In this document: positions 58,767-62,713 of the stretch, piece after piece
How the letters are laid out: each line of letters opens with the position of its first letter
How positions within the stretch are numbered: the first letter of the stretch is position 1
Virus record (IMG/VR): IMGVR_UViG_3300028892_001101
Location: 1 to 62,713 of that record
Strand: one strand, 5' to 3'
Source of the DNA: a virus
DNA length: 62,713 nt
The notes under the pieces: model-generated
What the model saw: only the letters and a program-made list of their open reading frames with translations
Told to the model about the DNA's origin: nothing
Databases searched by the model: none
Translations under genes and position numbers: made by a program

Positions 58767-59161
58767 TATTCGTCACCACCTCGAAGGAGGCCATCTGGGT
58801 TTGTATTTTCCTCGTCGTCGTCGTCCTTATCCTCTTCCAATGCTGGGGGTTTTATTCCAAGCGCCAACGCCCACATCGCCTTCTGATGCTGGAGTTCTTG
58901 GCGTTGCTTCTTTTTCTTTCGCTGTTCCCTGGGAGTGGTAAATTGCAAAAGGAAATCGTCGTGCTTCACGCGGTTGGGTTTCTTGGATAACACCCTCCGA
59001 ATTTCCGCCGCAATCATCGCGAAGTTATGATCGTCGCGATGGAAGCGGGCAGCTTCCTCACTGATGTAAACTTTCCAGAGGGTGAACTCACTACTGGAAA
59101 TCCTTCGCTGTGCTTCTTGGAGGGTCATCCCAAGTCGCTCACAAAGATTTAACCATAGCAA
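58766..59161 (-). CDS. Tail assembly chaperone, T-like part
   Basis: 131 residues as an independent reading from TTG 59161 (GGGGGAG upstream), but more likely made as the C-terminal extension of the upstream chaperone by -1 frameshifting. 'LCERLGMTLQEAQRRISSSE' with 'FTLWKVYISEEAARF' is the lambda T-type pattern. The C-terminus is basic, then acidic. Directly upstream of tape measure, as expected. Confidence 0.75.
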   Translation of the reverse strand: MLWLNLCERLGMTLQEAQRRISSSEFTLWKVYISEEAARFHRDDHNFAMIAAEIRRVLSKKPNRVKHDDFLLQFTTPREQRKKKKQRQELQHQKAMWALALGIKPPALEEDKDDDDEENTNPDGLLRGGDE

Positions 59162-59175
59162 GGTCTCCCCCTGGT

Positions 59176-59574
59176 CTAATCGTTTCCCGCTGTATCCTCA
59201 GCTTCGTCGTCCATGCCGGACATCTGTTTGGCCTTGTTGAACAACGCAGTTTGAACACGGGCGGGGAACCCTTGGATGGTGTCGAACTCAACACAAGTCC
59301 GCTCCCCATCACTTGCCAACTTGAACAAGCAACGGGCCAGCAGGTTTGCTTGGAGGCCATCGAAGTCCTTCAGGGTCGAATCCCCGTCCCCGGATATATT
59401 CATCTTGGCTCCAATGAAACCAAGATATTTATCCCTGGCTGACCCGTCCATCTCTCGCAAGATATATTTGTCAACCGCCTTCGAGGTTGGGTCTTCCAAC
59501 TCCACTTCAATTTCAGCCAGCTCCAAACTGAACCGCATCACACCATCGTCTTGAACGTCTTTATCATCTGCCAT
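59176..59574 (-). CDS. Tail assembly chaperone, G-like part
   Basis: 132 residues, TAGGAGATCAAG before the ATG. Acidic, helical and positioned between tail tube and tape measure like lambda G. A slippery heptamer at its 3' end lets a share of ribosomes enter the T-like frame. Confidence 0.75.
   Translation of the reverse strand: MADDKDVQDDGVMRFSLELAEIEVELEDPTSKAVDKYILREMDGSARDKYLGFIGAKMNISGDGDSTLKDFDGLQANLLARCLFKLASDGERTCVEFDTIQGFPARVQTALFNKAKQMSGMDDEAEDTAGND
59182..59188 (-). promoter_or_regulatory. -1 ribosomal frameshift site GGGAAAC
   Basis: On the minus strand the zero frame reads GCG GGA AAC GAT TAG, so G-GGA-AAC fits X-XXY-YYZ and lies just before the G-like stop. The -1 frame is open from 59197 through the stop and into the T-like gene. 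Lambda uses GGGAAAG at the same place. Confidence 0.85.
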
Positions 59575-59609
59575 CTTGATCTCCTAAAATAAAACACAAA
59601 CAGGAAAAT

Positions 59610-59636
59610 CCTCTGAGGGTAAAACACCCCCAGAGG
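59610..59636 (-). terminator. Intrinsic terminator after the tail tube gene
   Basis: On the minus strand CCTCTGGGGG pairs with CCCTCAGAGG around TGTTTTA, then ATTTTCC follows. It would lower tail chaperone and tape-measure mRNA relative to the abundant tail tube. Confidence 0.75.
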
Positions 59637-59648
59637 AAATTCATGAAC

Positions 59649-60068
59649 CTAGCCAAACACTGGCACCTTCTCAACTGCTGGGTCGCTGTTGTCGGCATTT
59701 GTGCAAATGACGGTGACGTCAACAGTCGGCTGCTCGCCTTCCGAAACTTCACCGACCGAAACCGAATCAATGAACCCCCAGAAAAGAATGGAGGCGCCGT
59801 CCGGGAACGAGATCGATATCGCTGCGTTCGTATTGACCTGGCCGTAAAGGGTGGTCAGATGGGAAGTGTCGTAAGCCGCCGAGAACGAACACTCGCCAAG
59901 TTCTTTCAAGACCTTGGGTTGCTTGGTTCTCATTGTCGTGTTGCGAAGGGTTGTGGTATCAATTTCCCCGCCACCTTCAAAGGAGGGTGGGGTGATACTT
60001 ACTTCCCAGAGGGTCGTCCCATTTGCGAGTGTAATAGTTGTTCCAGTGCCATCTTCAAATCGTGCCAT
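59649..60068 (-). CDS. Major tail tube protein
   Basis: 139 residues, TAGGAGAAAACTC upstream. Beta-rich: 'WEVSITPPSFEGGGEIDTTT', 'CSFSAAYDTSHLTTLYGQVN' and 'SISFPDGASILFWGFIDSVS'. The core matches the TP901-1/lambda V type of tail tube protein. Order head-tail joining, tube, chaperones, tape measure supports it. Confidence 0.8.
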   Translation of the reverse strand: MARFEDGTGTTITLANGTTLWEVSITPPSFEGGGEIDTTTLRNTTMRTKQPKVLKELGECSFSAAYDTSHLTTLYGQVNTNAAISISFPDGASILFWGFIDSVSVGEVSEGEQPTVDVTVICTNADNSDPAVEKVPVFG

Positions 60069-60084
60069 GAGTTTTCTCCTATGG

Positions 60085-60534
60085 TTAAGTTTCGGCGATG
60101 GCCACTAGGCTGTTCACCGAAAAGGTTTCACGTCGTCGTTTATCCGGTTCCGTTCCTAACACGAAAAACGAAGTCCGGGTGGAGTTCCAAAAGGTGTACG
60201 TTGTTGAATTATACGTCACGCTCGTCAGTTTCACTACGTCAAGTTTATCCATGACCAATTTCATCTGCGTCCAGCCGTTGGGATAGGTGTCGGCTCGAAT
60301 CACAACCTGGACACCGAAGTGATAAAACACCTCCCCATCCCGTGACGCCCTACCATTCTTCACGCCGGCAGTGTCGTACACGGCCAGCGCCTTATCCTTG
60401 ACCGAATCATCATCCGGCATTGTGCCGATAAAGATTGGCCAATCATCGTTCGGTGAGGCCACTGGATCAACGCCAACCGACTCGTCGATCAGATATTGCT
60501 TCACAATTCCTGCTGGTGAATCTGTTAGGTTCAT
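60085..60534 (-). CDS. Tail terminator-like protein
   Basis: 149 residues, GAGGAACGC before the ATG. Contains 'HFGVQVVIRADTYPNGWTQM' and 'NSTRTSFFVLGTEPDKRRRE', the alpha/beta layout of tail terminator proteins (gpU-like), which cap the tail tube. Gene order is as expected; sequence support is moderate. Confidence 0.6.
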   Translation of the reverse strand: MNLTDSPAGIVKQYLIDESVGVDPVASPNDDWPIFIGTMPDDDSVKDKALAVYDTAGVKNGRASRDGEVFYHFGVQVVIRADTYPNGWTQMKLVMDKLDVVKLTSVTYNSTTYTFWNSTRTSFFVLGTEPDKRRRETFSVNSLVAIAET

Positions 60535-60881
60535 GCGTTCCTCATTGCCTTTACCAATTCCTCTGTAATCTTCGGCAGGAGGCGGCGGTAGGTCTTCTCT
60601 AGGAACTTTGATTTGCTAGGGTGAAGTTCGTGGACGTAAATGGCATAAGCCTGTCTGTATCCAACCGTCACCACCGTGTCCGTTCCCTTGCCTTCGCTCA
60701 TCGTAAATGCGCTAAGCTTCAAGGCACCCGTGTCGACGGGAGTCACTTTCATACTCTCCCGCTGCACCAGCAGCCCAGCCCGTTTCAACGCCTTGCCAAA
60801 TGCCCTTTCCATATCCTCCGTCGCGCCTTCAAGGTCTTTCATAACCTGTTTTGCGTTCAGAACTTTTGCGGACATTCTCAT
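60531..60881 (-). CDS. HK97 gp10-like tail completion protein
   Basis: 116 residues. 'AGLLVQRESMKVTPVDTGAL' and 'VTVGYRQAYAIYVHELHPSK' are typical of the HK97 gp10 family of head-tail joining proteins. Overlaps both neighbours by four bases. Confidence 0.82.
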   Translation of the reverse strand: MRMSAKVLNAKQVMKDLEGATEDMERAFGKALKRAGLLVQRESMKVTPVDTGALKLSAFTMSEGKGTDTVVTVGYRQAYAIYVHELHPSKSKFLEKTYRRLLPKITEELVKAMRNA

Positions 60882-61216
60882 AGCAGCGCACTCTTGAGAA
60901 ATTCAGTTGCCTTGAAATTGGGGATGCTTTCGTACTTCCTGATTTCCCATGCGTCGTTGTCCGCCCTGGGATTGGCAGGGGCTGAACCAATCACCCCCAG
61001 CCACAACATACCGCCCAGCTCTACCGTCTGACTCACGTAGACCCGGGCGTTGCTTACTTGCACCTGATTTTCCGAGTCCAAGAATTGCTCAGCTATTTCT
61101 TCCCACCGACACGTGATAGCGGTCGCACTTCCCATCGTGGGCTGGCCATAGGCGTCATAAGCACCTGGCGCCCAGTAGACCGCATCCTGTTTCCGCATCT
61201 TTGTGATTACGCTCAT
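60878..61216 (-). CDS. Head closure (stopper)-like protein
   Basis: 112 residues. 'KQDAVYWAPGAYDAYGQPTM' followed by 'CRWEEIAEQFLDSENQVQVS' is a common pattern of head-tail stopper proteins. Lies between the adaptor and gp10-like genes. Confidence 0.65.
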   Translation of the reverse strand: MSVITKMRKQDAVYWAPGAYDAYGQPTMGSATAITCRWEEIAEQFLDSENQVQVSNARVYVSQTVELGGMLWLGVIGSAPANPRADNDAWEIRKYESIPNFKATEFLKSALL

Positions 61217-61225
61217 GACTGCCTT

Positions 61226-61639
61226 TTAACTTGGCGCCGAGGTTGTTGTTGATCCCAGCCACAAGACTTGAACCTGGTATGGCTTGCCCTTGTCGAGAGA
61301 ACGCAGACCGCCGTTCGTGTCCAGCATCATTGCCTGCTGCCCGTAAGTAGTAACAGACAAATTCAGGTCGACTTTTTCTTGGTAATTAACACCCACTGAC
61401 CCAGCCTTTTCAGACTTCACCCGTGGGTCGCGAATGGCATAGAAGTGGGCAGCAAGCCACCGCTCGATCAGTTCCAAGCGTGAGGCGCTGTAAGCGGTGG
61501 CCGGCCCATTGGTCACGCACATTTCAGTGACCAATTCATTGGACGTGTTGATGAACGAATCCATGTCCGCATCAACAGCAATGATTGAGGTGTCCACCTC
61601 AATGATTTTCTTCACATCCGCGATGGTTGTTCTGGCCAT
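61226..61639 (-). CDS. Head-tail adaptor-like protein
   Basis: 137 residues, GGAGGAGACA before the ATG. Helical: 'SFINTSNELVTEMCVTNGPA' and 'ELIERWLAAHFYAIRDPRVK' are the core of the gp6/gp15-type adaptor that binds below the portal. Gene order supports this. Confidence 0.7.
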   Translation of the reverse strand: MARTTIADVKKIIEVDTSIIAVDADMDSFINTSNELVTEMCVTNGPATAYSASRLELIERWLAAHFYAIRDPRVKSEKAGSVGVNYQEKVDLNLSVTTYGQQAMMLDTNGGLRSLDKGKPYQVQVLWLGSTTTSAPS

Positions 61640-61655
61640 TGTCTCCTCCTGTTAA

Positions 61656-62066
61656 TCAGCCAAAATAATCCTCCACGAACGGCTGAACCTTATCTTCCTC
61701 GAGAGGGCTTTCATTGACTGGGACACCATCGTCAAACACCCAAAAGCCGTCCGCCTTTTTCTCCACCGATAATCCATCAGGGACAAAACCGGCAACACCA
61801 AAGGCGACGGCTAGGTTGTCTGACTCCTCATCTTCCTCTTCGCCCTCCTCATCTTCCTCTACCTCCACCTCCACCTCGACCTCGACCTCGACTGGTTCGG
61901 CCTCGGCCTCGACTGGTTCGGCAGGGATAAAGTCACCGCCAACCAGCTCGAATTTCTCGCTACCGAAAACAGCGAGCAAGTTCAGCTCGGATTCAATTAC
62001 ATCACCTGGGCGAAAGATTTCTCTTCCCTCAGCATGGGTTCCAGCCTTCAGTTTGAATTGTGCCAT
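61656..62066 (-). CDS. Capsid-proximal protein with (VE)n tract
   Basis: 136 residues from ATG 62066 (GGAGACAGATC); an upstream extension to 62093 has no ribosome site. The N-terminus 'MAQFKLKAGTHAEGREIFRP' resembles small head proteins encoded after the capsid gene. A tract of alternating Val-Glu followed by Glu/Asp links it to a short C-terminal domain ('EKKADGFWVFDDGVPVNESP'). Confidence 0.55.
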   Translation of the reverse strand: MAQFKLKAGTHAEGREIFRPGDVIESELNLLAVFGSEKFELVGGDFIPAEPVEAEAEPVEVEVEVEVEVEEDEEGEEEDEESDNLAVAFGVAGFVPDGLSVEKKADGFWVFDDGVPVNESPLEEDKVQPFVEDYFG

Positions 62067-62095
62067 GATCTGTCTCCACGAAACGCCGAACACCT

Positions 62096-62122
62096 GGGAG
62101 GCAGGGAGTTCCCCTGCCTCCC
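62096..62122 (-). terminator. Strong stem-loop after the capsid gene
   Basis: GGGAGGCAGGG (62096-62106) pairs with CCCTGCCTCCC (62112-62122), an 11-bp stem with a five-base loop. No U run follows on the minus strand, so it may protect the capsid mRNA 3' end or act as a partial terminator. Confidence 0.6.
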
Positions 62123-62140
62123 AAGTTGATCAGCTAGTTG

Positions 62141-62713
62141 TTAAGCATGCGTCCCATGGACGATGCCGGTATTGCTGTTGAAGTCAGCGCGCAACTGCGG
62201 AACCAAGATGGCCATCACCTTGAAGTTCAGCTGCATGCCGCCCATCGTTTCCCATTGGACAGTCGTTACGTCCATGCCGACCACCATGCGAGCCACGTCC
62301 GCTGTCTTTTGGACAAGCAGAAGGGTCTTCGTTGGCAGGAAGTCAAGCGTCTGAGGACGGTCGATTCCTTCAATGGCACCAATCCGATCGCGGAGGGTGT
62401 TGTCCCCCTTCGCTGCCAGATAATCCTCGTCCATGAACTCGTCCCAAGAAGTCGAGCAATAACAGAACCAAGGGCCATAATGTTTGGCGTCTTGGGACTG
62501 CGTCTTCATTTGAAGAATTTCCGCAATCGTAACTGCGTGATTCGTCGTTGAAGGAATTGTCATCGACTTGGTGAGTCGACTTGGGAAGTTGGTATAACCG
62601 TAAATCGTGCCGCCACCGTAGGCGTACGAACTGGAAACACCAAGCAACAGGTTTTCAGCTTCCTCGGCTACCTTACGACCGGCGAGTTCCGCCATCGTGG
62701 TGTCCAAGGGACT
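62141..62713 (-). CDS. Major capsid protein, C-terminal part (cut by window end)
   Basis: The frame enters at 62713 as SPLDTTMAELAGRKVAEEAE and runs 190 residues to a TAA. 'GGTIYGYTNFPSRLTKSMTI', 'QSQDAKHYGPWFCYCSTSWD' and 'MVVGMDVTTVQWETMGGMQL' match, from memory, the C-terminal half of the same capsid family as the left-end fragment. The ending 'VPQLRADFNSNTGIVHGTHA' is the usual C-terminus. It forms the icosahedral shell. Confidence 0.85.
   Translation of the reverse strand, partial: SPLDTTMAELAGRKVAEEAENLLLGVSSSYAYGGGTIYGYTNFPSRLTKSMTIPSTTNHAVTIAEILQMKTQSQDAKHYGPWFCYCSTSWDEFMDEDYLAAKGDNTLRDRIGAIEGIDRPQTLDFLPTKTLLLVQKTADVARMVVGMDVTTVQWETMGGMQLNFKVMAILVPQLRADFNSNTGIVHGTHA

Noticed and set aside
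1-62713. tRNA or rRNA genes, integrase and clear lysogeny repressor
   Set aside because: None could be supported by reading both strands; the RHH protein is too generic to call a lysogeny repressor.

Overview
The window reads as an almost complete genome of a tailed double-stranded DNA bacteriophage with a long non-contractile tail (siphovirus-like). It has a full virion module (small and large terminase, portal, Mu-F-like minor head protein, prohead protease with scaffold, decoration protein, major capsid protein, head-tail joining proteins, tail tube, G/T-type tail chaperones, tape measure), a near-complete replication and recombination module, and no ribosomal, tRNA or housekeeping genes. 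The major capsid gene is cut by the window: its N-terminal part is on the minus strand at the left end and its C-terminal part is on the minus strand at the right end. This points to a circular or circularly permuted genome opened inside the capsid gene, with a short missing segment. The host cannot be named. Tandem Cys-rich 'GACC' modules, poly-Thr linkers, a Tat-type signal on a matrixin protease and a phage CsrA give a weak hint of a planctomycete-like host.

Layout. Minus strand 18000 to 5873: virion-associated proteins, a secreted matrixin, terminase, portal and minor head protein. 5750 to 4397, plus strand: a small early operon that interrupts the late block. 4309 to 2849: about 1.5 kb of non-coding, highly repetitive DNA. 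Minus 2848 to 1, continuing at 62713 to 47546: two small membrane proteins, protease/scaffold, capsid, head-tail connectors, tail genes, a giant Cys/Thr-rich protein and three glycosyltransferase/methyltransferase genes. Plus 18203 to 47522: the early/replication operons.

The plus-strand early region starts with two blocks (18.1-19.6 kb and 26.1-28.6 kb) of unrelated small genes sharing one regulatory skeleton: a near-identical sigma70-type promoter, a type II hammerhead ribozyme directly after a stop codon, and a second covarying RNA stem-loop element. Between and after them lie DUF932, a sigma-like factor, SNF2 helicase, ribbon-helix-helix protein, primase, initiator-like protein and DnaB-like helicase; then CsrA, an SNase-like nuclease and a C5 methyltransferase. 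Next is a five-gene 7-deazaguanine DNA-modification operon (queD, queE, queC, phosphoribosyltransferase-folE fusion, dpdA). The replisome and repair set follows: sliding clamp, UDG-exonuclease fusion, PolA polymerase, clamp loader, ssDNA-binding protein, RecA-like recombinase, PD-(D/E)XK nuclease and a Mre11 nuclease flanked by the two halves of a split Rad50.

The most notable points are the two hammerhead ribozymes and the duplicated control skeleton around them, the repeat region at 2.9-4.3 kb, an unnamed 'RWMG' protein module present four times in three genes, the split Rad50, the two plausible reading frames over the C5 methyltransferase, and a textbook GGGAAAC frameshift site in the tail chaperone genes.
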